This document shows, piece by piece, positions 19,919-30,464 of a stretch of DNA of 64,000 nt. The DNA comes from Ophiura sarsii (Eukaryota > Echinodermata > Ophiuroidea > Amphilepidida > Ophiuridae). The position numbers were made by a program, and so were the translations under genes. The first letter of the stretch is position 1; each line of letters starts with the position of its first letter. A model generated the notes under the pieces. That model made no database searches. It saw only the letters and a program-made list of their open reading frames with translations, and was not told the DNA's origin. The DNA lies in assembly GCA_035610835.1 (NCBI GenBank), contig CM069452.1, forward strand, positions 69,660,919 through 69,724,918, written 5' to 3'.

Positions 19919-20419
19919 GTAAGTGTCGGAAATTTATATTACAATAAATGTTAGAGTCATTTGTACCACTACAAAATGTAATAAAAAACCTTTAAAAGTG
20001 CTAGGACAAAGGAAATACTGATATTATTTGGGAAAATGATGTTGTTGTCCGTGCATAGTATTTTCAGAGATTGTCACGAGAATAGTGGTAGGCATAGTCA
20101 AGCATGTATACCTTAATATGGAAGCACTATTATGATGATTCACATGTGCTTATAAATAGTTAAAATATTGTGTACCAATGTTGTCGATCTTACAATCAAA
20201 TGTCCCCGGAATTGTCTAATGTTTCTTGTAAAGTTTTTTCATTGTTTCTTAAAAAGGGTATTTATTGACTGGTGACAATACAAATAAGTTTATGCTAATA
20301 TGGTGGTGCGTATATAGCAATTCTTGGATTTGTAACCAAACTCACTAGTATTCATTTGGTTCACATATCTGTAGGAGCAACTGCATGACGTGTACTGCCG
20401 CGACTACGGGTATATATAG
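19919..20419. other. Spacer before minisatellite B
   Basis: AT-rich sequence following the GTAAGTGTC donor; nothing else identifiable. Confidence 0.45.
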
Positions 20420-20930
20420 TCGTCTTTGATGGGTATTTCCAATCCTCCCCTGCCAGTGTACCCATTCTTTCACAAAATGCCAGCCGTCTTTGATGGGGGT
20501 ATCGCCAATTCTCCCCTGCCAGTGTACCCATTCTTTAACAAGATGTCAGTCGTCTTTGATGGGTATCTCCAATCCTCCCTGTCCGGTGTACCCATTCTTT
20601 CACAAGATGCCAGCCGTCTTTGATGGGTATCGCCAATTCTCCCCTGCCAGTGTACCCATTCTTTCACAAGATGTCAGTCGTCTTTGATGGGTATCTCCAA
20701 TCCTCCCTGTCCGGTGTACCCATTCTTTCACAAGATGTCAGCCGTCTTTGATGGGTATCTCCAATCCTCCCCTACCAGTGTACCCATTCTTTCACAAGAT
20801 GTCAGCCGTCTTTGATGGGTATCTCCAATCCTCCCCTGCCAGTGCACCCATTCTTTCACAAGATATCTCCAATTCTCCCCTGCCGGTGTACCTATTCTTT
20901 CGCAAGATGTCAGCCGTCTTTGACGAGGGG
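20420..20930. repeat. Minisatellite B, ~64-bp unit, about 8 copies
   Basis: Same unit as array A (CCCATTCTTTCACAAGATGT, CAGCCGTCTTTGATGGGTAT). A two-unit block, with variants GTCAGTCGTC and CTGTCCGGTG, occurs twice (about 20,540-20,590 and 20,665-20,715), showing local expansion by two-unit steps. One copy is truncated at about 20,863. Confidence 0.93.
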
Positions 20931-21009
20931 GGCACCTTTTGATTTACTCATGAATCATCTCCACCGTTGTAATGACTGTTCTAAACTCATGCTGGATTCC
21001 AATTTCACC

Positions 21010-21075
21010 ATGGCGACATGCCTGGATGACAAAAAGCAGACGACACAAACTAATCTTGATATCACAGATAACAGG
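21010..21075 (+). CDS. Small candidate first exon of unit B
   Basis: An ATG in strong context (TTCACCATGGCG) opens 22 codons, MATCLDDKKQTTQTNLDIT and three more, ending exactly at a donor AACAGG/GTAGGT in phase 0. The frame is also open upstream into the minisatellite, so the start is an assumption. A phase-0 junction to GTG at 21,661 is possible. No known domain. Confidence 0.35.
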
Positions 21076-21146
21076 GTAGGTTTTTTTAGCATAATCAAAG
21101 AGTAAAATCGTTGCCAACCTTATGTGGCTGGGTTGATTTTTAAAAA

Positions 21147-21262
21147 TGTGCACAGGGTGTATTTTTTAGGGTATCTTGGTATTTTGGAATGAATGTGCAA
21201 AGAATGCATCTTTGCACATTCATTCTAAGATACCAAGATACCCTAAAAATACACACTGCAAA
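21147..21262. mobile_element. ~115-bp foldback element, unit B
   Basis: Inverted halves GTATTTTTTAGGGTATCTTG and CAAGATACCCTAAAAATAC around GCAAAGAATGCATCTTTGC. It is the counterpart of the element at 18,355. The outer GTGCACAGGGTG/CACACTGCA ends have started to diverge. Confidence 0.85.
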
Positions 21263-21660
21263 TTTATATAAAGTGGAATTTCTTTTTTCTTTTTTGAGTC
21301 ACATAGTATTTAACGGTTTGTTTGTTTCCTTGAAACATACTTTTATTTAGCGTAACACGACCCCTAAAGTGCGACCCTGTATGATGTTGCTTCATTTGGT
21401 CCTGTAACCACTTCACAAATTTATTTTGAATGATAGTTAGTCTGTGCACAGATACCATATCCTTTGGATAGCTGCCCCTTGGGATGGATTTAGGATTTGG
21501 TGCAGAACATTTGTAACTCTAAAAAAAGAGTATACTTTATTATAGATAGGGTTATTAACTCATTATCTATTCCTCAAATTATTGCCAATAATTTGTCAGT
21601 ACATTTATTAAGAATGATTTAAAATTGATCACCATTGTTATGATTTCTACCTATACAGAG

Positions 21661-21900
21661 GTGTTTGCATCCAGTAGCAGTAGATTTGAGTCAGTTGATA
21701 TCTCTCCACAGTTTGCAGACTTTGAATTCAATAAATGGAACCAAGATGGAGAAGTAAGTGTGACAAGTATAAGGCATGTAATTCTGTCTCAGGATTATCG
21801 AAGCAATGAAAAGAAGAAAACAACTCATCCCTTTATTGACTCCAATTGGAAAAATCATCCCTGTGTAATATGTCATTACGAGAAGCTGTTGTACTGAAAT
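21661..21900 (+). CDS. Candidate Ser-rich exon of unit B
   Basis: After TACCTATACAGAG the frame reads VFASSSSRFESVDISPQFAD and FEFNKWNQDGE to a consensus donor GAA/GTAAGTGTG at 21,754 (phase 0). If the donor is not used the frame stays open to a stop at 21,895-21,897, adding VSVTSIRHVILSQDYRSNEK and 27 more residues. It is thus either an internal exon of 31 codons or a terminal exon of 79. It lies 120-260 bp upstream of the broken CARD exon, but the phases do not agree with that exon (0 versus 1), so I do not join them. No domain recognised. Confidence 0.35.
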
Positions 21901-22015
21901 GTTCACAAAATGTTTGTGTAAAGAAATATTATTTCAGAAATAACTCCTGATCCTATTTCATAAAACTTTGGTATAGTGGTTCATGGCCTATAATTTATAT
22001 TATTGTTATATTCAG

Positions 22016-22403
22016 GTGTGACAGACGAATTGGTGAGATGGAGACTGGTGATTAAGCGTAAATGGAAGCAAATCAAGTGTGATCTTGTCCCCGTTGAGAT
22101 GACGTCCAGTCTCCACTACCTGCCTGAGAGTGCATCGTCCTTCAAGATCATAGCAATTACTCAGGAACGCCCCGCCTCAAGAATGCAGAGCGCCTGCTGA
22201 AGTACTTGCTGCATTGGCAAGACGAGAGATGGCCGGAGGACTTCCAACAAGGGCTAAGGGAGACCCATCAAGATCCGCTGGCGAATGCATTACAGGTTTA
22301 ATATGAAAAGGTGCTCAAAGAAGAGCAAGATCGAAAAGAGAAATTCAGACAAAGCCGACCGAGACACAGAGCATTTATCAAATCCAAGCAGGAACAAGAG
22401 GAG
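22016..22403 (+). pseudogene. Second CARD exon, inactivated
   Basis: A diverged copy of the CARD exon at 3,760 with the same acceptor (ATATTCAG/GTGTG) and donor (GAGGAG/GTATGT). The start is conserved (LVRWRLVIKRKWKQIKCDLV). A net 4-bp loss near 22,128-22,180 shifts the frame, giving a stop at 22,198-22,200, and a separate TAA replaces CAA at 22,299-22,301 in the ancestral frame. The rest still resembles the basic/Gln-Glu tail. Two independent lesions make it a pseudogene exon; it shows that the CARD gene was duplicated together with its surroundings. Confidence 0.8.
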
Positions 22404-23085
22404 GTATGTTATATACACATAAAAAATGATATTAACATTACGATGCATTGCACACTCTGATGGTTTAGTGTTTGATAAGAATACCCAAATCAATATTTAA
22501 TGGAGGTGTGGCTATTTTTCTGGAATGGGGAGTAACAATTTATATCATGGAAAGGAAGCACAAAAATGTTGATTTAGCCTATACTTAGGCGAGATCTGCC
22601 GATAATAGTATCAACAAAGTAAATTAAATATTTCTGGTGTTATAGCATGGACAATATTACTAAGATATTATGAATTACTTACAACAAATACGAGGCTTGT
22701 GTTACAGCACAGCTTCATGTCAAGTTTTTTCATTTTTTTAAACATTTTTAGAATCCTTGCTAAGTTTAATAGATCATTTTTACTTCATGCAATTTCAAAT
22801 TGTTCTTTCTACTTTCCTTTTTTAATTTAAACTTACAAAATTGGGCTGTTTTTATATTCAGCGGTCGGTAGAATATTTCAAATGTTTATGGTTAAAATAA
22901 TCAAACAGACAGGTTTGTTGTACTCTCCAAAAATGCAATCCTCTTCAACCGACTATTTAATACATATGTTATCATTTAGTGCTCTGTAAAGATGAGGTAT
23001 TGTCAAAAGTGTTCATTGTCAACATTGTACTGTAAACGTGCTACCATGAAAATAAAGACATTAACATATCTTTCTTTCGTTTATA
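22404..23085. other. AT-rich spacer
   Basis: No exon with matching phase and no copy of the linker exon are visible after the CARD pseudo-exon. Confidence 0.5.
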
Positions 23086-24105
23086 CAGGGTGTCTCAAAA
23101 AAAACGTGCACGTGTTTACCCAACTTATTGACCATGAACTTCTAGAATTTGGTGTAACAATTGTATACATCTTGATAGACCAAACACTTAGCTTTCATAT
23201 GCCGTTTATTTCATCTAATTTGGTTTTGTCAATCCTGAGATATGATCAATTAACTAAAGCTACCTAAAATCAAAGTTGTGCCACTTTTACGGAAAGAATG
23301 CTTAAGATAAGCATTAAAACCCTCGTCCTCTTAAGGGAGGGTGGTCGCAGATTGCGCTAGAACGCAAAAAAAAAGTGACCTAGGGCGTCTAGGTGATAGC
23401 TTTTACATTCCTTGCGCTCATTTTGACGAAAACAAATTGAGGCTGCCACCTTACCCGGGGGTAGGGTAAGCCGTCAAAGTCCGATTGTAGGGGGTGGTTG
23501 CCATCTTTAAAAAAAAATTAAATCGCCATTATGAAAAATATTGTTATTGTTATGTTCCTAAAATATGTTAGCATAGGCCTATGTTAGAAACACCATTTCC
23601 ATCACTTATAAGCAAAAAATTGTGTGAAATTCCGATATTTAGAACTTTTTTGGCGAAGATTTCTATGATATTTCACTGTCCAGCGAATACGGCGGGATTT
23701 TGAGGTCGGCCATGTTTGGTGACGTCATTGTGACGTCATGCGTGGGATGTTTGTACTTGTTTTAGTAGGTATGGATAGAGGGAACCTCTAGCTATAACAT
23801 GGTACCCAAATATGCATACTCTGCATTTCGGATTGGATTTTTTTAGGGGGTGGTTATACCGGTGGTAACAACCCCTCTCCCTTTCTATTCATTGCAAACT
23901 GTAAAGTGGCACAACGTCGACTTTAGGTAGCTTTAGTTAATTGGTCATATCTCAAGATTGATGAATCCAAATCAGATGAAATAAACGGAATATGAAAGCT
24001 AACCGTTATGGCTATCACTATGTGTACAATTGTTACACCAAATTCTATAAGTTCACGGTCAATAAGCTGGGTAAACACGTGCACAGTTTTTTTTGAGACA
24101 CCCTG
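23086..24105. mobile_element. TA-flanked element with ~200-bp inverted ends, TIR CAGGGTGTCTCAAAAAA
   Basis: CAGGGTGTCTCAAAAAAAAC at the left and GTTTTTTTTGAGACACCCTG-like sequence at the right head arms of about 200 bp, running to CTTTAGGTAGCTTTAGTTAA (left in inverse form) next to GTGGCACAAC. TA is present outside both ends. The ~600-bp middle is unique and non-coding; it holds two TGACGTCA octamers near 23,719-23,740. It fits a non-autonomous Tc1/mariner-like element. Confidence 0.88.
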
Positions 24106-26194
24106 TAAGTCTGGAACCTTCAATATTGTGAATTTAAAACCAAACAAAATGGTTCAAAACTGAGAAAGCGCATACAATTATTTGCGAAAAATTACAAATT
24201 TTACAGTAGTTGAAGGATGGACCTGTGTGCAATGTAGCTGGGAAGCGCATGCCCATTTTTCGGGGTTTTCGGTCCTGGTCTGCTGGCACAGGGAGTTATA
24301 CACCAATGTTCCAAGTCTGTGGCATACAACTTAGGTGGACATCCTTGCGAACGTGGATGTTATAGTAATCTTTGACCTCGATTTAGGGTCAAAGGTCATA
24401 TTATTCAATGGGACCTCAATATCTAAATTTAACATGGTAAAAAAGTTTAAAAACAGGCTTATTTACCCTAAAAAGTATATCATATTCTTGGTTTGAGTGT
24501 TTCGAACAAAAAAGTTAACAACAACTTTGTTCGTCGATCAATAGTTTTTGACTTATGACCTTTTGAAAATGACAGCTAATGGCTGCATTTTAGCACACAG
24601 CAGCTATTACAGATGGTACAGAAAATGCACAATACTGAGCTACTCTCAGTTATATTTAGTTTATATAGATCAGTTGCGCCACACTTGCTCCCTATATTTC
24701 ATCTTTTGGGAATTGAACCTTCAGGCATTCAAACCTGGTTAATTTGGTTGTTATTGAGTTACTATTCTGCATAGGCCTATCTTGACTTACACATTTTGAT
24801 GTTTGAATTTTTTTTAATGTGCCATTTATAAATTTACAAAATTGACTATGATATGCAGACAAGTATGAAGAAGTGTCATTTTAAATTGGCTTGATTACTT
24901 GCACGATCATAGGTCTGTGATGTATTCAATATTGCTTCAACATGTTTTATTCTGTTGTCATTAACTTAATTTATTATTACTTTGTTTATATTCAAAGGGG
25001 GCAGCAGCAGCAGCTACTGGAACAGATTGAAGCAGACTGGAGTTTCCTTGTAACAAAAACTATGGCTACACACCACAACTTAATGCATTTATCATGGCCC
25101 GACCATGTATACAAACGAAACACCATGACGAGTCTTGAAAATTAAAAACATGATGATATGTGACCATATGTGGGAAATGGAAATATGCATATTGAGTTAT
25201 TGATAGCATGATAATATTTAAATGTTAAGGGACATTCTGGTGTCAATGTCATGTCACATTCCAAACCGAAGTTACAGATGAATGAAATTCACTTTGTCTC
25301 AAAACATCAAATACAAATTTGTAATTTATGGGCAATTAAAGTTTTGGATTTGTTAACATATCAATGGAGTAAATGAAAATTAAATACCTCAAAATGTAGT
25401 TTAACTCTTTTTGTTATTTTCATGAATTGGAGTCTTTGGTTAGATTCAATATGTATCAAAGATCAGAAATAAGACTTGTTTTGAAATTTAACTTATTTTG
25501 ACCTTGTCCCACATTTGTGCTCTTAATTCAAATTAGCTACTACCACATTCCACCTCATTTACTCATGTTGAGTCACATTACTCATGTTGAGTCACAAATT
25601 GGCTTCCTTTCAATTCCAGGCGTGGGCAGGAAATATGAAAATTACATTCAATATACTATATATCAATAATGTCAGAAATATAAATATTTTCTTTTCTGTA
25701 TTTTCTATGGTTCCTTAAGACCCACAGCCTGGGGTTTACCATGCTGCTGGTAATACTGATGAGCACATGACAACATATAATTGTCTGTATGAATTAAAGA
25801 TATACAAGCTGAGTGACACCTGCAAGCTGAGTGACACCTGCAGATTGGACTATTTCATTTGAAATCAACATAACCCTTAATGGACAATATGGCTGTAAAT
25901 CTTCCATAAGGGGAATGTAGATTTCAAATGGAGTCACCCATACAGTTAACCCCTGGATTGCAAGTCCATGTGCAGCAGTTATAGAGACCCCCTTTTCACA
26001 TCTCTTTTTAAGTTCTCTAGGTTATACTATCACAACACAGCCCTGCTTACTAGGGTCTATTTCTACACCTTAGCAACTCAATATGACCCCTGCCCCCAGT
26101 TCAGCCTCAAACTTTCTCATTTGTACTTTGGGCCCCATTTGTTTGGACAATGTAAATGAAATTCACCTTTTTTGACAAAATAAAGCTTACAGGT
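24106..26194. other. Spacer with a weak exon candidate near 25,000
   Basis: Mostly featureless. A frame at about 24,998-25,145 (GQQQQLLEQIEADWSFLVTK to a stop) follows a TTATATTCAAAG that could be an acceptor; the phase does not match the CARD donor, so it is noted but not called. A half-site pair GGGTCAAAGGTCA occurs at about 24,387. Direct duplications include ACTCATGTTGAGTCACA (about 25,560-25,592) and AAGCTGAGTGACACCTGC (about 25,807-25,842). Confidence 0.45.
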
Positions 26195-26503
26195 CAGGGC
26201 CGTAAGACACTTTTTTCAAAGGGGGGGGGGGGGGGGGCGTTTTCAAAAAAAATCACTGGAAGATTTTTGTGAGTCAAATATGCGTGCGTATCGAATTTGC
26301 ACCTATTTTTTGCACGATCGAGGTACATTTTGGCTCTAAACATGCTAAACAAGCTTGTAGCAAAGAATATTGCATTTTGGGAAGACAAATGCGCGCATAG
26401 CGCGCGAAATTTTTTCATCTGTGTACAAATTTTCCGGGGAAGATTTTCAAAGGGGGGGGGGGGGGGGCGATCGCCACCATCGCCCCCCCTTCTTACGGGC
26501 CTG
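26195..26503. mobile_element. hAT-like short element with poly-G ends
   Basis: It begins CAGGGCCGTAAGAC, ends CTTACGGGCCTG, and contains a run of 17-18 G near each end followed by a C7 stretch. The termini match those of the hAT-type element at 29,366. The flanks share CAGGT, but not as a clean 8-bp duplication. Confidence 0.6.
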
Positions 26504-26695
26504 CAGGTGCTTTTTGTATTCTAAACCAATTCACAAGACCCATTTGAACGCTAACACACAGTATGCTGCCATCATATCTTCTAGTTGGTTTATTATATAT
26601 TCTTTGTTTACGTTAGCGCTCGTTCATAGAGGGACCAGGGTTCAAGTTTATTTTTAAGGTCTGTGTTAAATGATTTAATTTACAGCAGTTTGTCC

Positions 26696-26789
26696 GATCA
26701 AGTCCATATATTATACATTCATTGATATTCACCCCATATATTATACATTCATTGATATTCACCTCCCCCCCCCCCCCCCCCCCCCCCCC
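26696..26789. repeat. 35-bp direct duplication followed by a long C tract
   Basis: CATATATTATACATTCATTG plus ATATTCACC is repeated twice in tandem, then runs into about 26 consecutive C. Confidence 0.9.
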
Positions 26790-27194
26790 GAGTTTTAGTT
26801 TCTCTAATTGACAGATAATAGAGGCCCTGCACATATTCATTGTGATTGATTGGCTTAGAGAAAGAAATCGACCTTGAATGCATAATTCACAGGAATCATA
26901 GAGTACAACAATCCATTCAAGTTTATTCTCTGATTTGACGCAGGATTTTTGAAAGTGATGTAAACTCGCATGAATGAATTGAGGTTTTAGCTGCTTACAG
27001 TTTGATGAACAAGTTCAATAGTCCCCCCTACATCATATGCAGGGTCTCTATGAACAATTTTTGTTTGTTACAGATTGCGTAACTTAATAAAAACTGGTCT
27101 CAGTATTTGGTTTTTATATGACAAAGTAGTAAAACATCCAATTGAGTTTGTCTAGAAAATGTAAGCTTTTGGCTACTTTTTAAAAAAAAAAATC

Positions 27195-27210
27195 CGGGGG
27201 GGGGGGGGGG
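27195..27210. repeat. Poly-G tract
   Basis: About 14 consecutive G after an A10 run; surrounding sequence is featureless. Confidence 0.8.
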
Positions 27211-27499
27211 TGCACTCTCAAGTAAGCATGCACATTAAGTTGTATGTTATATTTATTAAGTGAGGCACAAGATCTGTTGCATATGAGCATCTACAAAAAT
27301 TGTGGGTTTTTTTCAGCTCTGAATTAGATGGGTTGCATTAGCCTATCTATGGAGAATAACCCCTACACTTATGTTTTTTCAGACAAAACACCTTTAAAGT
27401 ATAAATATACTTGTTTAGGGATACTAAATGTGTGTAATACTCATTTAGGATGACAATATAGGGAGACAACATACCCAATCCTTGTTATGGGCAATGGGA

Positions 27500-27740
27500 A
27501 AAGTGACCCTGTTCTACGGGCCTGATCAACCTGCTTTTTATATTTTGACAAGTTTTGTAATAATTTTTGAAATTGTTTGGATTTTTTTCCTGAATTGTTT
27601 GAAATAGTTTGGGAAAATTTCAAAAATGGTTGAAAATTTACATAAATGTAAAAACAAACATTAAAAAAACTGACTGACTGACCCTACCAGAAAGGTCTTC
27701 ACTCGTAGAACAGAGGTGGGTTTTTCGTCGTCTTAAGGTG
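27500..27740. mobile_element. Foldback-type element, CTGTTCTACGGGCC family
   Basis: Left part CCCTGTTCTACGGGCCTGAT, right part CACTCGTAGAACAGAGG followed by TTTTTCGTCGTCTTA. Related copies at about 60,035-60,182 and 62,140-62,402 share CTGTTCTAC(G/A)GCCC and GTAGAACAGGGTT. A T/A-rich core separates the ends. Confidence 0.6.
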
Positions 27741-28255
27741 CATTATGTCTTTAGGGGATGTAATTATTTAAAAAGGCATCCAGAAAATGCGGTCATGTAT
27801 GCTAACATTGTTATTTTTCAGTTCCCCCTTCTCCTCAGTGAACTTTTGTTACGTTTAAAGCTTGTATACACAACCAAATGGGTTGTATTAGGGTAGTCAT
27901 TATGTCAAAGCACAGCATAGGTATGTCATATTTTGGTTGTAGCGTACTTTGCTCATTTACCAAATGTCCTGTAGACATCATTCCGTGTTGTGCTAACATT
28001 ATTTATTGTAATTTTGTCAATGAGCTATTCCAGTTGAAATTCATACATCCCCTACAGAGGACATGACCAATACTGTGGCCAGCCCGGTCATTTAGATGGG
28101 GCAAGACCCAATTTAAAATTTCTCAATTGGAAGGTGAAAAGGGTCCGAAATGGGATGATTTAGCAGTGTTTGTATTCTTTCAGGCCAACTTTTCCTTTCA
28201 ATTTTTTTCAGCGAGGGCACTCGTCTTCCCCCAGCCTTTGGCTATGCCGCTGGAC

Positions 28256-28375
28256 ATGATCTTAATCTTCCACATATAGGGAGTGTGAATTTTATTAGGG
28301 GTTACAGCATGAGTGACTCCATTTGAAATCTACACTCCCTGTGTGGAAGATTAAGGTCATTACACAGGGAGTGTG
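28256..28375. mobile_element. ~120-bp foldback element
   Basis: GATCTTAATCTTCCACATATAGGGAGTGTGAATTT-like left arm pairs with CTACACTCCCTGTGTGGAAGATTAAG on the right. A second ACACAGGGAGTGTGAATTTC follows directly, and a partial relative lies at 25,855-25,945. Confidence 0.7.
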
Positions 28376-28659
28376 AATTTCAATTGGAATAGCCCAATGG
28401 TGTAAATATATTGCTAATATTAGAGTTTTGTTTTAAAAACTTTCATAGGAAATCAAAATAAGACATTGAGATCTCAAAATCTTTAGCTCAATGGTAAAGA
28501 TTATCATCTGAGACTGAGACTATGTTAAATTATTGTATCATTGTTATGTAAACAATATTTGTATATTTATAACTCCTCGGGGATGGGTTGGGTACTTCAT
28601 GGATATGAGGTTATGGGATGTGCTGCCAAATGGGCTCCTGTTTTTACCCATCTTGTAAA

Positions 28660-28845
28660 CAAATCACCTCTTTTTAACCCCCTGGCTGAGGGGATATTGT
28701 CATCATACAATGTGTGTATGGTGTATGTATGCTCTCAATAAATAATCTTTGGGTAAGGGTCTTGGGATGCTCATGGGGGTGTACACAGATTGACCTCTAA
28801 TGAACCCTGACCTTTGACCCCATTTTGTCAAAACTTCAAACTGCA
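28660..28845. repeat. Partial copy of the DR1-array element
   Basis: CACCTCTTTTTAACCCCCTGGCTGAGGGGATATTGTCATC-like head resembles 30,465-30,520. It is followed by TGACCTTTGACCCCATTT, the same half-site pair as in the array, in inverse orientation. Confidence 0.55.
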
Positions 28846-29039
28846 CTAAACTAGCTGTTTAGGGCTCTCATATGAAAAGTCAGACATCAAATTTGGGAAT
28901 CATTTCTCATTCACTGGCAGCTGATATCCCTACCAAAATATATTGAGTACCTACCCCTCCCCAGGCTATAATGACATATGACACCAATACCTCACACATG
29001 GACATAGGCTATACTTTGTGTCACCTCAAGTTGGGATGT

Positions 29040-29350
29040 GGTGTCAGCGGGTATTTTTCTGAACGCATCACGATATCGCACGGGTAACAACGTACCGAAG
29101 TGTGCCATCAATGAATAATGGTACTTTAATCTATTTATCCATCACAAGACAGTGACGTAACTATACAGGTACAACATTCACGCATCCATATGTGTCTTCC
29201 ATCTCTCTACCCATGAGTGTATATGCCAGCGCTTCTAGTAGGTGGGCGTGTTTATGTACTGCAATGAATGAATGATGCAGTTACGTCACCATCTCGTGAT
29301 GGACAAATGGACTATAGTAGGTTACGCTCTGACGCCGTCTCCATACTTGA
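29040..29350. mobile_element. Foldback element left of the hAT copy
   Basis: TTTATCCATCACAAGACAGTGACGTAACT pairs with AGTTACGTCACCATCTCGTGATGGACAAA about 120 bp downstream, and outer sequences (CTCAAGTTGGGATG, CATACTTGAACTGACAC) extend the pairing imperfectly. Boundaries are approximate. Confidence 0.6.
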
Positions 29351-29365
29351 ACTGACACAAGGTAT

Positions 29366-29623
29366 CAGGCCCGTAACCAGAGGGGCAGGGGAGTACAAAT
29401 GTACCTTTTTTTGTACTAATGTACCTTTTTTGTACTAATATACCTTATTTTAAACGCCCCCCCCCCCCCTATTTTCCAAAAATGCCCCCCTTTCCCATTG
29501 TGTAAAGCATTTTTTCGGGTCGTTTTGGGCTTAAATATGTCCTACCGCCCCCCCCCCCCCCATTTTTGGGGTACCAATGTACCTTTTCCCGAAAAAACGC
29601 CCCCTCCCCCCCCCCCCACCCCC

Positions 29624-29658
<35 letters not shown>

Positions 29659-29682
29659 TTAAAAATCCTGCTTACGGGCCTG
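29366..29682. mobile_element. hAT-type non-autonomous element with exact 8-bp duplication
   Basis: The element starts CAGGCCCGTAACCAG and ends CTTACGGGCCTG. Both flanks carry CAAGGTAT (29,358-29,365 and 29,683-29,690). An 8-bp duplication with CAGG/CCTG termini is the hallmark of hAT transposons. The inside has repeats of TGTACCTTTTTTTGTACTAA and very long C tracts; no ORF. Confidence 0.88.
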
Positions 29683-29959
29683 CAAGGTATAAACTGATAT
29701 AGTCCATCGTGGGAGAATTACTCAGTGAATGTATGGTTACAGGGATATGCTGCCAAAGGGGGTCACCTTGTAAACAAATTACACCAATGTTGTTAACTTC
29801 AGTTACTAGGTTTAAAGTTGAAATTTGTCGTTTGCCCCCTATTATTTGGGTGAAATTTGTCTTAAAAGATTGATTACTTTCAGGTAAACATATTTTTTCA
29901 AAAACTCATTAAAATTTCAGGTCCATTTTCAATTTTGCTGGTGGCATATCCCTAACAAT

Positions 29960-29987
29960 AATATCTGTCCCCCCCCCCCCCCCCCCT
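29960..29987. repeat. Poly-C tract
   Basis: About 18 consecutive C after ATATCTGT. No other structure around it. Confidence 0.8.
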
Positions 29988-30039
29988 GGTATGTACTATT
30001 ATAGTTTATTCAATTATGATTTGCACTTGTATTCCACTA

Positions 30040-30181
30040 AGGGAGCACATCAAAACTCGACCGACCGGCGGTTGCCGGTTCCGTGCGCTTGGAGCCGGTT
30101 TCTATTGTTCTAAACAATGATATGCGGTCCAACCGGGCGGAACCATCGGTTGCCGCGCGGTCGAGTTTTGATATGCTCCCT
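30040..30181. mobile_element. 142-bp GC-rich MITE
   Basis: AGGGAGCACATCAAAACTCG at the left matches the inverse CGAGTTTTGATATGCTCCCT at the right, with CGACCG/CGGTCG extending the arms. TA adjoins the ends. The core is GC-rich (CCGGCGGTTGCCGG), unlike its surroundings. Confidence 0.85.
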
Positions 30182-30464
30182 ATCCTTTGCAACATTTACA
30201 TTTTTATTGCATCAAATTTTGTAAATTGTCATTTATCGCATTTTGTAAAGAAGCTCTTCAAATATTATTTAACACCCAATTTGTGCTGAGATTCTTTGCA
30301 ATACAAGTTGTTCCAATCAGTAATCATCCAGCGTTACAAGGAATGATTGATAAGATTATATTGTGGCCTGGGGTAGAAGACAATTAGCAATACAGTTCCA
30401 ACTGTTAATGTGTACAGTTCAATATTGTTGATGGGGACATATTCTATGTATGAGCTGGACTGAC

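Noticed and set aside
17542..20942. Proteins with PFFHKMSAVFDGY repeats
   Set aside because: The 64-bp period shifts the frame in each copy; they are minisatellite by-products.
21661..22403. Joining the Ser-rich exon to the CARD pseudo-exon
   Set aside because: Phases disagree (0 versus 1) and the CARD copy is broken, so a joint product is not supported.
24998..25145. Terminal exon with a QQQQLLEQIEADW start
   Set aside because: Weak acceptor, wrong phase for the CARD donor and no duplicate elsewhere in the locus.
26297..26840. Overlapping ORFs with Gly or Pro runs
   Set aside because: Created by poly-G/poly-C tracts of the hAT-like element and its neighbour.
28484..28520. tRNA gene (TTTAGCTCAATGGTAAAG)
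   Set aside because: A-box-like only; no B box or T arm downstream.
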